Assembly: GCA_905612405.1 (NCBI GenBank)
Contig: CAJQRX010000030.1
Span: forward strand, 1 to 36,680
Origin: an uncultured Candidatus Thioglobus sp.
GTDB lineage: Bacteria > Pseudomonadota > Gammaproteobacteria > PS1 > Pseudothioglobaceae
Length of the DNA stretch: 36,680 bases
Direction of reading: 5' to 3'
The notes under the pieces are model-generated. The model had not been told where the DNA came from and did not search any database. It worked only from the letters and a program-made list of their open reading frames with translations. Positions 22,466-31,362 of the stretch are shown here, piece by piece. The position numbers were made by a program, and so were the translations under genes. Within the stretch, counting starts at the first letter, position 1. Each line of letters begins with the position of its first letter.

Positions 22466-23389
22466 ATGACTACTCATGATGCTCCAAGGTTTATAACTGT
22501 TGATGAGTTTTCAATTGGGCAGCGACTTGATAATTATCTAATTAAGCAGCTTAAAGGTGTGCCAAAGTCCCGTATTTATCGAATTATTAGAAAAGGTGAA
22601 GTCCGCGTTAATAAAGGTAGAAAAAAAGCAGACTATAAGCTTGTTTCTGAAGATGTTATTCGAATTCCACCTATTAGAACCTCTACTGAAAAGGATATCA
22701 ATCCATCTGATGGACTTCTTAAATTGCTTAATTCTTCAATTCTTTATGAGGATAAAGGCTTATTAGTACTTAATAAGATACATGGAATGGCAGTTCACGG
22801 CGGAAGTGGAGTCACTATTGGAATTATTGAAGCACTTAAAAGCCAATACAAAGAGCCGATTGAACTTGTCCATCGACTTGATAGAGGAACATCAGGATGT
22901 TTAGTTCTTGCTAAAAAACGATCAGTATTAAAATCATTCCATGAGCAGTTAGTCAATCATCAAGTGGAAAAGCGTTACATTGCACTTGTTAAAAATAGCT
23001 GGAGTAAGAAAAAGCATACTATTGATGCGCCGATTTATCAAAACTCAAGGAATAGTGTTATTGATTCAAAAGGAAAAGACTCAGTGAGTCATTTCCATCC
23101 AATCAAAAATTTTCTTATGGATGATGAAAGCGCTTCACTAGTTGAAGTAGCTATAGAAACTGGAAGGACTCATCAAATTAGAGTCCATGCAAAGTATGCT
23201 GGTCATCCAGTAGCCCAAGATGATAAGTATGGTGATAATAGTTTTGATCAATTAATGAAAAAGAAAGGGTTGAATCGACTTTTTTTACATGCTAAATCAA
23301 TTGTTTTTACAAACCCTATTACTAATGAGATACAAAAAGTAACAGCTCCCTTGCCTAATGATCTTGAAGAATTTTTAAATAAACTATGA
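22466..23389 (+). CDS. rluC: RluA family 23S rRNA pseudouridine synthase, RluC-like
   Basis: S4 domain (IGQRLDNYLIKQLKGVPKSRIYRIIRKGEVRVNKGR) and catalytic HRLDRGTSGCLVLAK, TGRTHQIRVHAKYAGHPVAQDDKYG. The internal ATG at 22466 is preferred to the listed start at 22382, which overlaps tatD. Confidence 0.92.
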   Translation: MTTHDAPRFITVDEFSIGQRLDNYLIKQLKGVPKSRIYRIIRKGEVRVNKGRKKADYKLVSEDVIRIPPIRTSTEKDINPSDGLLKLLNSSILYEDKGLLVLNKIHGMAVHGGSGVTIGIIEALKSQYKEPIELVHRLDRGTSGCLVLAKKRSVLKSFHEQLVNHQVEKRYIALVKNSWSKKKHTIDAPIYQNSRNSVIDSKGKDSVSHFHPIKNFLMDDESASLVEVAIETGRTHQIRVHAKYAGHPVAQDDKYGDNSFDQLMKKKGLNRLFLHAKSIVFTNPITNEIQKVTAPLPNDLEEFLNKL

Positions 23390-24228
23390 ATGCATATATT
23401 CGCTTAATGAGGCTTGATAAGCCTATTGGGTCATTATTACTTTTATGGCCAACTTATTGGGCTTTATTTCTAAGTGCAGATGGATGGCCTGATTTAGATA
23501 TATTAATTATTTTCACTTTGGGAGTTTTTATAATGAGAACTGCTGGGTGCGTTATTAATGATTTTGCTGATCAAAAAATTGATAAACATATAGTAAGAAC
23601 TCATAAAAGACCTCTTGCTACTGGCGAGATTTCATCCAATTCTGCATTAATATTATTTGGTCTGTTATTACTCCTTGCATTAGGCTTAGTTCTGCAAACT
23701 AATCTCTTAACTATTAAATTGTCTTTAATCGCGCTTTTACTGGCAACTTTATATCCTTTTACAAAGCGCTGGACTAATTTACCACAACTAGTTTTAGGCG
23801 CAGCATTTGGAATGAGCGTGCCTATGGCTTTTAGTGCTCAATCTGAAGCGATACCTTCCACTGCTTGGCTAGTTTTTATTGCAACTCTAGTTTGGACGTT
23901 GATTTATGATACTTTTTATGCAATGGCTGATCGCGATGAAGATTTAAAGATTGGAGTAAAGTCAACGGCAATTCTTTTTGCAAAATACGATCAAATTATT
24001 ATCACTTTATTGCAAATTTTACTAATTATTGTGTTTGTATTAATTGGCAATAGTTTCGATTTAGGGTTAATTTATGACTTTTCTTTAGTTATTATTGCAT
24101 TTTTTATGATTTACCATCAATTTTTACTGAAAAAACGCCAAAAAGAAGAATATTTTAAGGCATTTATTAATAATAATTTCATTGGTATGACCGTATTCTT
24201 AGGAATTTTTCTGTCTGTAGTAACCTAA
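23386..24228 (+). CDS. ubiA: 4-hydroxybenzoate polyprenyltransferase (UbiA)
   Basis: RLDKPIGSLLLLWPTYWALF, MRTAGCVINDFADQKIDKHIVRTHKRPLATGEIS, YDTFYAMADRDEDLKIGVKSTAILF. Confidence 0.95.
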   Translation: MNAYIRLMRLDKPIGSLLLLWPTYWALFLSADGWPDLDILIIFTLGVFIMRTAGCVINDFADQKIDKHIVRTHKRPLATGEISSNSALILFGLLLLLALGLVLQTNLLTIKLSLIALLLATLYPFTKRWTNLPQLVLGAAFGMSVPMAFSAQSEAIPSTAWLVFIATLVWTLIYDTFYAMADRDEDLKIGVKSTAILFAKYDQIIITLLQILLIIVFVLIGNSFDLGLIYDFSLVIIAFFMIYHQFLLKKRQKEEYFKAFINNNFIGMTVFLGIFLSVVT

Positions 24229-24313
24229 GCTTTAATTCTGTTGTTTTTTTGCAACATTTGAGCAAATTTACGTCATTTTGGCCTTTTTTTTGGCTTTTTT
24301 TCATCAAGAAAAC

Positions 24314-24340
24314 TTGACACTCTGTTTTTGTTACTATAAA
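24314..24340 (+). promoter_or_regulatory. Sigma70-like promoter of small-protein gene copy 1
   Basis: TTGACA (24314-24319) and TATAAA (24335-24340), 15-nt spacer, conserved in copy 2. Confidence 0.7.
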
Positions 24341-24395
24341 AAGTCCATCAATCAGCAAGAATGTTGGTTATCTTAAAAACAAATGGAGAGAAAAT

Positions 24396-24617
24396 ATGTT
24401 AAGTAATGTAACTGGTTGGATAAAAAAATTAACTGAAGCTGGTGTTGGTCTTGTAGCACTTGCAGTTGTTGTTCAAGTAATATTTGGTTCAAATGCTCCA
24501 TACCTACCTGGTGATGTAGTTGCTAGGCTTACGGATATGATCGGTGCTCTAGGTGGTGCTGGCTTAGTTGGTTTAATTACAGCAGGATTGTTGTATACAA
24601 TCTTTTCTTCTAAGTAA
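24396..24617 (+). CDS. Small hydrophobic protein of unknown function (73 aa), two predicted membrane segments
   Basis: MLSNVTGWIKKLTEAGVGLVALAVVVQVIFGSNAPYLPGDVVARLTDMIGALGGAGLVGLITAGLLYTIFSSK. Strong SD GGAG, own promoter and terminator, and a nearby paralog. Confidence 0.9.
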   Translation: MLSNVTGWIKKLTEAGVGLVALAVVVQVIFGSNAPYLPGDVVARLTDMIGALGGAGLVGLITAGLLYTIFSSK

Positions 24618-24633
24618 TACGTATTAACTCAAT

Positions 24634-24662
24634 AAAAAACCCGCCTAATGGCGGGTTTTTTA
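24634..24662 (+). terminator. Rho-independent terminator of small-protein copy 1
   Basis: AAAAAACCCGCC-TAAT-GGCGGGTTTTTTA. Confidence 0.9.
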
Positions 24663-24725
24663 TTAGCTGAATAAAATTCCTCATGATGAAGTTAGCTAAT
24701 TTAAGTCACTAGATATCTAGAAAAC

Positions 24726-24752
24726 TTGACACACTCATTTTGATACTATAAA
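24726..24752 (+). promoter_or_regulatory. Sigma70-like promoter of small-protein gene copy 2
   Basis: TTGACA (24726-24731) and TATAAA (24747-24752), same 15-nt spacer as copy 1. Confidence 0.7.
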
Positions 24753-24760
24753 AAGTTTAT

Positions 24761-24782
24761 CAACCAGTAGAGAATCTGGTTG
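24761..24782 (+). promoter_or_regulatory. Leader hairpin upstream of small-protein copy 2
   Basis: CAACCAG-TAGAGAAT-CTGGTTG, perfect 7-bp stem. The equivalent in copy 1 is AATCAGC (24350-24356) / GTTGGTT (24363-24369). Confidence 0.65.
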
Positions 24783-24806
24783 TCTTAAAACAAATGGAGA
24801 GAAAAT

Positions 24807-25025
24807 ATGTTTGATAATATAATTGGTTGGGCAAAAAAATTAACTGAAGGCGGCGTAAGTATTATTGCACTTGCTGTTGTTGTTCAAATAATTTTTGGAG
24901 ATCAAGCTGCATTCCTACCTGGTGATGTTATTGGGAGACTTACAGATATTATTACTGGGCTTGGTTCTGCAAACTTAGTTGGTTTAGTTGCAGTTTTTTT
25001 GTTATACAAAACCTTTACTAAGTAA
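24807..25025 (+). CDS. Small hydrophobic protein of unknown function (72 aa), paralog of the preceding gene
   Basis: MFDNIIGWAKKLTEGGVSIIALAVVVQIIFGDQAAFLPGDVIGRLTDIITGLGSANLVGLVAVFLLYKTFTK. About 60% identical to copy 1 by hand alignment. Confidence 0.9.
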   Translation: MFDNIIGWAKKLTEGGVSIIALAVVVQIIFGDQAAFLPGDVIGRLTDIITGLGSANLVGLVAVFLLYKTFTK

Positions 25026-25041
25026 TTCATATTAACTCAAT

Positions 25042-25070
25042 AAAAAACCCGCTTTTAGGCGGGTTTTTTA
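25042..25070 (+). terminator. Rho-independent terminator of small-protein copy 2
   Basis: AAAAAACCCGC-TTTTAG-GCGGGTTTTTT. A/T symmetry suggests it may also serve dapD-side convergent transcription. Confidence 0.88.
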
Positions 25071-25088
25071 TTACTTTGAAAGATGTAA

Positions 25089-25904
25089 TTAAATTCCTCG
25101 TAGTAGCTCATTAATTCCAACCTTAGATCTTGTTTTAGCATCAACTTGTTTAACTATAACGGCGCAATAAAGTGAATAGCTTCCATCTGCTGACGGAAGG
25201 TTGCCAGAAACTACCACAGAGCCTGCAGGTATTCGGCCATATGTTACTTCACCTGTCATTCTATTAAAAATTTTAGTTGATTGACCAATATAAACACCCA
25301 TTGAAATAACAGCACCTTCTTCAACGATAACGCCTTCAACTACTTCTGATCTAGCTCCAATAAAGCAGTTATCCTCTATGATTGTTGGGCTCGCTTGTAA
25401 TGGTTCCAGTACTCCACCAATACCTACGCCACCTGAAAGGTGAACATTTTTGCCAATTTGAGCACAAGAACCTACAGTAGCCCATGTATCGATCATTGTT
25501 CCAGAATCAACATAAGCACCAATATTTACATAAGATGGCATTAAAACAGTATTTGACGCTATATAAGATCCTCTCCTAGCAGTTGCTGGAGGAACTACTC
25601 TTACGCCTGATGCTTGAAACTCTTCAGCTGTTGTATTTGCATACTTGGATGGCACTTTGTCATAGTACTGCGTAAAACCAGATTGCATAGGGACGTTATC
25701 TGCAAGTCTAAATGAAAGCAATACCGCTTTCTTTAACCATTCATTAACATGCCAGTCACCAATCCCTCTTTGCTCTGCAACTCTAGCTTTTCCTGAATCG
25801 AGGAGATGGATTGCTTCATCAACAGCCTGTTTAATTTCTTTGCTTGCAGAATCAGGAATAATATGCGCTCGATCTTCGAATGCGGCTTCAATAATATCTT
25901 TCAT
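25089..25904 (-). CDS. dapD: 2,3,4,5-tetrahydropyridine-2,6-dicarboxylate N-succinyltransferase
   Basis: 271 aa. Hexapeptide-repeat protein with [58 protein letters not shown]. Confidence 0.96.
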   Translation of the reverse strand: MKDIIEAAFEDRAHIIPDSASKEIKQAVDEAIHLLDSGKARVAEQRGIGDWHVNEWLKKAVLLSFRLADNVPMQSGFTQYYDKVPSKYANTTAEEFQASGVRVVPPATARRGSYIASNTVLMPSYVNIGAYVDSGTMIDTWATVGSCAQIGKNVHLSGGVGIGGVLEPLQASPTIIEDNCFIGARSEVVEGVIVEEGAVISMGVYIGQSTKIFNRMTGEVTYGRIPAGSVVVSGNLPSADGSYSLYCAVIVKQVDAKTRSKVGINELLRGI

Positions 25905-25959
25905 AATTGTAATAATAAAAAAAAAGTAATTATATCATTTAGAGTCTATTTGGACTCGT

Positions 25960-26679
25960 CTAATGATCGTGCTGATGGTTATGATGATGCTCATAAGTAG
26001 CCATCAATTCATGGATTTGATCAGCAAATAAGTCATTGAATTGAGCATCTTTTAATATGGATTCAGGGAGTCCCTCGCAGCAGATATGATGGTAAAGACA
26101 TAGAACTTGAGTTGATTCTTTCATTACTCTATGAAGATCATGGGAAACCATAAGTACAGCACAGTTTTGTTTTTGATGAATGTTCTGAATTAATTTATAA
26201 AGCTGCATTTGTCCATCAACATCAAGATTTTGTGCTGGTTCATCCAAAATCAACACATTAGGCTTATTTAGAAGCGCTCTTGTTAATAAGATTTTTTGCA
26301 ACTCGCCACCTGAGAGATTTTTGAGTGGCATTTCAAGTAAATCTTCAATGCCAGTAAGCTCACATGTTTGACTCGTAAAATCATGATCTAATTTCTGATT
26401 TAAAGTCAAAAAATCTATAACAGATATTGGAATGTATGGATTTGCTGTAAATGATTGAGGTGTATATCCAAGTTTTAAATCTCCACTATGAATAATTTCT
26501 CCAGCATCCTGCTTAATAACTCCTAAAAGAATCTTAATTAATGAGCTTTTTCCGGCACCATTAGGCCCTATTAAGGTAATAAATTCACCTGGATGAAGTT
26601 TAAAGCTGACATCATCAAGAATATTTTTCCCATTATGACTAAGGCTAATATTGTTTAGAGTTATGAGGGCGTCTGACAT
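25960..26679 (-). CDS. znuC: Metal (probably zinc) ABC transporter ATP-binding protein, ZnuC-like
   Basis: 239 aa. Walker A GPNGAGKSS, signature LSGGELQK, Walker B VLILDEPAQNLD, His-rich C-terminus YEHHHNHQHDH. Confidence 0.8.
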   Translation of the reverse strand: MSDALITLNNISLSHNGKNILDDVSFKLHPGEFITLIGPNGAGKSSLIKILLGVIKQDAGEIIHSGDLKLGYTPQSFTANPYIPISVIDFLTLNQKLDHDFTSQTCELTGIEDLLEMPLKNLSGGELQKILLTRALLNKPNVLILDEPAQNLDVDGQMQLYKLIQNIHQKQNCAVLMVSHDLHRVMKESTQVLCLYHHICCEGLPESILKDAQFNDLFADQIHELMATYEHHHNHQHDH

Positions 26680-26791
26680 TAGTATATTTTATCTAACAAT
26701 TCATGCGTAAGCTCAAAATATAATGGTTGAAAGTTTAAATTCCTCAAGTAGTTTCCAATAAAAAAACTTGGTTTAGAGGTAAAATTTAGGA

Positions 26792-29524
26792 ATGAATCAG
26801 CAACTCATTTTAGTAGACGGCTCAGCGTTTTTATTTCGCTCATATTTCTCAACGCTATCTCAAAACTTGACAAACGAAAGTGGCTTCCCTACTGGAGCTA
26901 TGTTTGGTGTTGTAAATGCGATAAAACATTTACAAAGAAAGTATCAGGGCGCAAAGATTATTATGATTTTTGATGCAAAAGGTTCAAATTTTCGTCATGA
27001 AATGTTTCCAGACTACAAAGCAAATAGGAGTCCAGCAGAGGATGATTTAGTTATTCAGATTGAGCCCCTTTATAGAATAGTAAGAGCAATGGGCTTTCAT
27101 TTTTTATGTGAAAAAGGAGTCGAAGCAGACGATGTTATTGCAACGCTAGCTAAACTTGCTCGTGAAGAAGGCATTGAAACAATTATTGCTAGTGGCGACA
27201 AAGACCTTTTCCAACTAGTCGGTGGCAATATTAAGCAGCTTGATATGAAGGGTAAGCTCTATGGTGAAGAAGAGGTTAAAGAGAAGATGGGAGTTAATCC
27301 TCACCAAATATTAGATCTTCTGGCTTTAACGGGTGACTCAGCTGACAATATACCTGGAGTACCGAGTGTTGGGCCAAAAACTGCGTCAAAGTGGCTTGAA
27401 CTTTATGAAGATATTGAAGGTGTGAAGGCTAATGCAGAAAAGATCGGCGGTAAGGTTGGTGAAAAACTAAGGGAATCTTTTGAGATATTGGATCTTTCTT
27501 ATAAATTAGTTCAGCTTAAGTTTGATGTAGAACTTCCTTTAAATATTCTATTGGAAGAGCCTGGAGAAAATAAAGAGGAATTACTAGAGCTTTTTAGAGA
27601 GTACGGTTTTTCAATGTGGCTTAAGCAGTTAGGTGAAAAGATATCCCCTAGAGCTCCTGAGAATGAGGAGCAAGTGACTGATGAAATTCCACGCCCTATT
27701 GCTAGTATCTCTCTTGAAGGATATTCTCAAAATCTTATACTCTCAGAAGAAGATTTTTCTGGATTGCTTACTAAGCTGTCTAATAGTAAATCTTTTGTAT
27801 TTGATTTAGAGACGAATAGTCTTGATTATATGGAGGCTGAGATTGTTGGTCTTGTTTTTCTTATTGAGAAAGATAGTTATTATTTACCAGTTGCTCATGA
27901 CTACTTAGATGCGCCAGTTCAGTTAGCTAGACATCATGTAATGTCATCTTTAAAGCCCTTACTTGAGAACGAAACTATAGGTAAAGTTGGACAAAACTTA
28001 AAATACGACGCTCATGTGCTTGCTAATATTGATATTAGTCTAAATGGCATTATTGACGACACCATGTTGAAATCATATTGTTTGAATTCAGTTGCAAGCC
28101 GCCATAATATGGATGATTTAGCCTTACATTATTTGGGGCACAAAACAATTCATTACGCAGATGTTGCTGGCAGTGGAAAAAAACAATTAACCTTTAACCA
28201 GGTTAATATTGATGAAGCAATGCCTTATGCGTGTGAGGATGTCATTGTAACAAATGAGCTAAATAATGTTCTGGAATCAAAGCTTCAAGATTATCCTAAA
28301 TTGATGCTGCTTTATAAAAGTATAGAGGTTCCATTAATAAAAATTATGTTGAAATTAGAAAGAAATGGTGCATTTGTAGATGAAACATCACTCTTTAATC
28401 AACAGATTGAAGTTAAAGCTGAAATGATGAAGATTCAGACCCAAGCATTTGAAGTTGCAGGCGATGAATTTAATCTTGAATCTCCAAAGCAAATTCAGCA
28501 AATTTTATTTAGTGAGGAAGGTTTTGACTTAGAGCCAAAGAAGAAAACAGCAAAGGGTCAGCCATCAACAAATGAAGAAGCTCTAAAGTTGCTTGATCAT
28601 CCGTTAGTTGATTTAATAATGTCTTATCGAACTTTAACAAAACTAAATTCTACTTATTTAGAGGCGCTGCCAAAACAAATTAATAGAAAGACTGGTCGAC
28701 TTCACACTTCATACCATCAAGCAGTAACTGCAACTGGAAGGCTTTCTTCTTCAAAACCTAATTTTCAAAATATTCCAATTAGAACAGAGCGAGGCGCTCA
28801 GATTAGATCAGCATTTATTGCAAATAAAGATAATGCAATACTTGCTGCTGATTATTCTCAAATTGAACTCAGGATAATGGCCCATATTTCACAGGATAAG
28901 AGCTTAATTGAGGCTTTTAATAATAATGTTGATGTTCATAGTGCAACAGCCTCTCAAGTTTTTGATACTGAACTTTCAAATGTTACTAAAGATCAACGAC
29001 GAAAGGCTAAGGCAATAAACTTTGGCTTAATTTATGGGATGAGTGCCTTTGGCTTGGCAAAACAAATAGATGTCTCAAGGACTGAAGCTAAGCAATATAT
29101 TGATGGTTATTTTGAGAACTATCCTGGAGTCTTAAGATTTATGGACGAAACTAAAGAAAGAGCTAAAGAGCAGGGATTTGTAGAGACAATTCTAGGCAGA
29201 AGGCTTTATTTGCCTCAAATCAATGCTAAAAATAAAATGTTACAACAACATGCACTAAGAACTGCAATTAACGCTCCTATGCAAGGCTCATCAGCAGATA
29301 TCATAAAAAAGGCTATGCTTGATATCCAGTCCTGGATCGATAGAGAAAAAAATGGAGTTAAGATGATTATGCAAGTTCATGACGAACTTGTATTTGAACT
29401 TCAAGCCGATAAAGCTAAAGAGTATGGTGAAATTATAAGGACTATGATGTCAGATACTTTGAAGTTAAGTATTCCTTTAGAGGTTGATGTAGGAATTGGC
29501 TTAAACTGGCAAGAGGCACACTAA
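26792..29524 (+). CDS. polA: DNA polymerase I
   Basis: 910 aa. 5'-3' exonuclease domain (LVDGSAFLFRSYF), 3'-5' exonuclease motif FDLETNSLDYM, polymerase motifs DYSQIELRIMAHIS, RRKAKAINFGLIYGMSAFGL and MQVHDELVFE. Confidence 0.97.
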   Translation: MNQQLILVDGSAFLFRSYFSTLSQNLTNESGFPTGAMFGVVNAIKHLQRKYQGAKIIMIFDAKGSNFRHEMFPDYKANRSPAEDDLVIQIEPLYRIVRAMGFHFLCEKGVEADDVIATLAKLAREEGIETIIASGDKDLFQLVGGNIKQLDMKGKLYGEEEVKEKMGVNPHQILDLLALTGDSADNIPGVPSVGPKTASKWLELYEDIEGVKANAEKIGGKVGEKLRESFEILDLSYKLVQLKFDVELPLNILLEEPGENKEELLELFREYGFSMWLKQLGEKISPRAPENEEQVTDEIPRPIASISLEGYSQNLILSEEDFSGLLTKLSNSKSFVFDLETNSLDYMEAEIVGLVFLIEKDSYYLPVAHDYLDAPVQLARHHVMSSLKPLLENETIGKVGQNLKYDAHVLANIDISLNGIIDDTMLKSYCLNSVASRHNMDDLALHYLGHKTIHYADVAGSGKKQLTFNQVNIDEAMPYACEDVIVTNELNNVLESKLQDYPKLMLLYKSIEVPLIKIMLKLERNGAFVDETSLFNQQIEVKAEMMKIQTQAFEVAGDEFNLESPKQIQQILFSEEGFDLEPKKKTAKGQPSTNEEALKLLDHPLVDLIMSYRTLTKLNSTYLEALPKQINRKTGRLHTSYHQAVTATGRLSSSKPNFQNIPIRTERGAQIRSAFIANKDNAILAADYSQIELRIMAHISQDKSLIEAFNNNVDVHSATASQVFDTELSNVTKDQRRKAKAINFGLIYGMSAFGLAKQIDVSRTEAKQYIDGYFENYPGVLRFMDETKERAKEQGFVETILGRRLYLPQINAKNKMLQQHALRTAINAPMQGSSADIIKKAMLDIQSWIDREKNGVKMIMQVHDELVFELQADKAKEYGEIIRTMMSDTLKLSIPLEVDVGIGLNWQEAH

Positions 29525-29613
29525 ATCTTAAGTGTAGAATTTGAGCACGAGTTTGTAGGCGTGTTAAATTAAAATAGGTTCTAAAATCAAAAAAGTAATA
29601 ACGAGTTAATTAT

Positions 29614-31362
29614 ATGAAAGAGCAACTGCAAAATCTATTGACTAAATGTATCCATGATTTAATAGATCAAGGATTGCTTAGTGAGATGCCTTCAAAAGTT
29701 CGTCTAGATCATACCAAAGATAAAAGTCATGGTGATTATGCGACAAATATAGCTTTGATTTTAGCAAAGCAGGCTAAAACTAATCCACTTATCTTAGCAC
29801 AAACTATTATTGACCAATTAGATGGTGCTGATTTTATTGAAAAAACAGAAATTGCTGGCCCAGGATTTATTAATTTCTTTCTTTCAGATAAGTCAAGTGC
29901 TGCGGTGATAAATGAAATTATTGAAGGTGGTGATGGTTATGGGACATCTAATATAGGAGCAGGCCAAAGTATCCTTTTAGAGTATGTTTCAGCGAATCCA
30001 ACTGGCCCTCTTCATGTTGGACATGGAAGAGGGGCTGCTTACGGGGCAACTGTTTCTAACCTACTAAGATCTTTAGGTTATAAAGTTGATAATGAGTACT
30101 ATGTAAATGATGCAGGGAGGCAGATGGATATCTTATCTGTAAGTATTTTCCTGAGATATTTGACGCTTTGCGGAGAAACAATAAGGTTTCCTGATAACGG
30201 CTATCAGGGAAAGTATATTAAGGATATTGCCAGTAATATTATGGAGATACATGGCGTCATTTTTCATAAAGAATCAGCATTAGTTTTTGAGGGAATCTGC
30301 AAAGATGAGCTTGAAGGAGGTAACAAAGAGTCTCATATTGATGAGTTAATTTCACGATCAAAAGAGTTGTTAGGTGAGGGCTTTAAATCTATCTTTACAG
30401 TAGGTATTGAAAGTATTCTAAGTGGTATCAAAAAAGATCTAGCTGAGTTTGGAGTTGTTTTTGAAAAATGGTTTTCAGAGCAATCATTAATTGATAATGG
30501 ACTTTCAGAGGCTAGTATTAAACGACTTCAAGACAGTAAGCACGTTTATAAAAAAGATGGCGCTCTTTGGTTTAAAACAACAGATTATGGGGATGAAAAA
30601 GATCGTGTTGTAGTCCGTGATAATGGAAATCATACTTACTTTGCTTCAGATATTGCCTACCACCTTGAAAAATTTGAGCGAGGATATGATAAAGTAATTA
30701 ATGTTTGGGGGGCTGACCATCATGGCTATATTGCGAGAGTTAAGGCCTCAATTGCTGCGTTTGATCATAACCCTGAAAAATTAGAAATCCTTTTGGTTCA
30801 ATTTGCCAACCTTTATAGAGGTGGAAAAAAAGTACAAATGTCTACTAGAAGTGGGTCTTTTGTGACCCTAGAGGATTTAAGAAATGAGGTAGGAAATGAT
30901 GCTGCACGTTTTTTTTATATCCTTAGAAAGTCAGAGCAGCATATGGATTTTGATCTAGACTTAGCAAAATCAAAGACAAATGAGAATCCAGTTTTCTATA
31001 TTCAATATGCTTATGCTCGTATTAATTCTGTTTTCAAGCAAGCACAAGAAAAGGGTGTGGTGTTTAATTATAAAGATGCTGATTTAGGGTTATTAACAGA
31101 AGAGAGTGAAAAAACAATGCTAAGAGAGTTGAGCCGTTATAAAGGTGTCATAGAATCCTCTGCAATGCAGTATGAACCTCACCAACTTGCATACTATTTA
31201 CGTGAATTGGCCTCTCAATTTCACAGTTACTACAATGTCTGTCCTTTCATATTAGATGATAAAGAACTTACGCAAGCTAGATTGACAGTAATCCATGCAA
31301 CCAAACAAGTTCTTTATAATGGGCTGTCTATTCTAGGGGTTAGTGCGCCAGAGTCAATGTGA
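29614..31362 (+). CDS. argS: Arginine--tRNA ligase
   Basis: 582 aa. [62 protein letters not shown]. Confidence 0.97.
   Translation: MKEQLQNLLTKCIHDLIDQGLLSEMPSKVRLDHTKDKSHGDYATNIALILAKQAKTNPLILAQTIIDQLDGADFIEKTEIAGPGFINFFLSDKSSAAVINEIIEGGDGYGTSNIGAGQSILLEYVSANPTGPLHVGHGRGAAYGATVSNLLRSLGYKVDNEYYVNDAGRQMDILSVSIFLRYLTLCGETIRFPDNGYQGKYIKDIASNIMEIHGVIFHKESALVFEGICKDELEGGNKESHIDELISRSKELLGEGFKSIFTVGIESILSGIKKDLAEFGVVFEKWFSEQSLIDNGLSEASIKRLQDSKHVYKKDGALWFKTTDYGDEKDRVVVRDNGNHTYFASDIAYHLEKFERGYDKVINVWGADHHGYIARVKASIAAFDHNPEKLEILLVQFANLYRGGKKVQMSTRSGSFVTLEDLRNEVGNDAARFFYILRKSEQHMDFDLDLAKSKTNENPVFYIQYAYARINSVFKQAQEKGVVFNYKDADLGLLTEESEKTMLRELSRYKGVIESSAMQYEPHQLAYYLRELASQFHSYYNVCPFILDDKELTQARLTVIHATKQVLYNGLSILGVSAPESM

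Larger units (their letters stand above)
24308..24661 (+). repeat. Tandem duplicated expression cassette, copy 1 (promoter, leader hairpin, SD, small CDS, terminator)
   Basis: Aligns by eye with 24719-25071, including AGAAAACTTGACAC, TACTATAAAAAGT, CAAATGGAGAGAAAATATG and the post-stop ATTAACTCAATAAAAAACCCGC. Confidence 0.9.
24719..25071 (+). repeat. Tandem duplicated expression cassette, copy 2
   Basis: Same architecture as copy 1, with start codons 411 nt apart. Confidence 0.9.

Noticed and set aside
24230-24307. T-rich region with TGTTG/CAACA and TTTTGGCCTTTTTTTTGGC as a possible element upstream of the small-protein cassettes
   Set aside because: The stem is weak and the sequence is not shared upstream of copy 2. 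It is most simply a weak ubiA terminator or AT-rich spacer.
24383-24406. Mini-ORF ATGGAGAGAAAATATGTTAAGTAA (MERKYVK) overlapping the copy 1 small-protein start; a similar MERKYV in copy 2
   Set aside because: The GGAG within it is the SD of the main gene, and the mini-ORF has no SD of its own. The shared sequence is explained by conservation of the main ribosome-binding site.
24308-25071. Small-protein pair interpreted as phage holins, inovirus coat proteins or a toxin-antitoxin pair
   Set aside because: There are no lysis, integrase, capsid or other phage genes nearby. The two genes are paralogs with separate promoters and terminators, unlike typical toxin-antitoxin operons. The resemblance is only hydrophobic composition.
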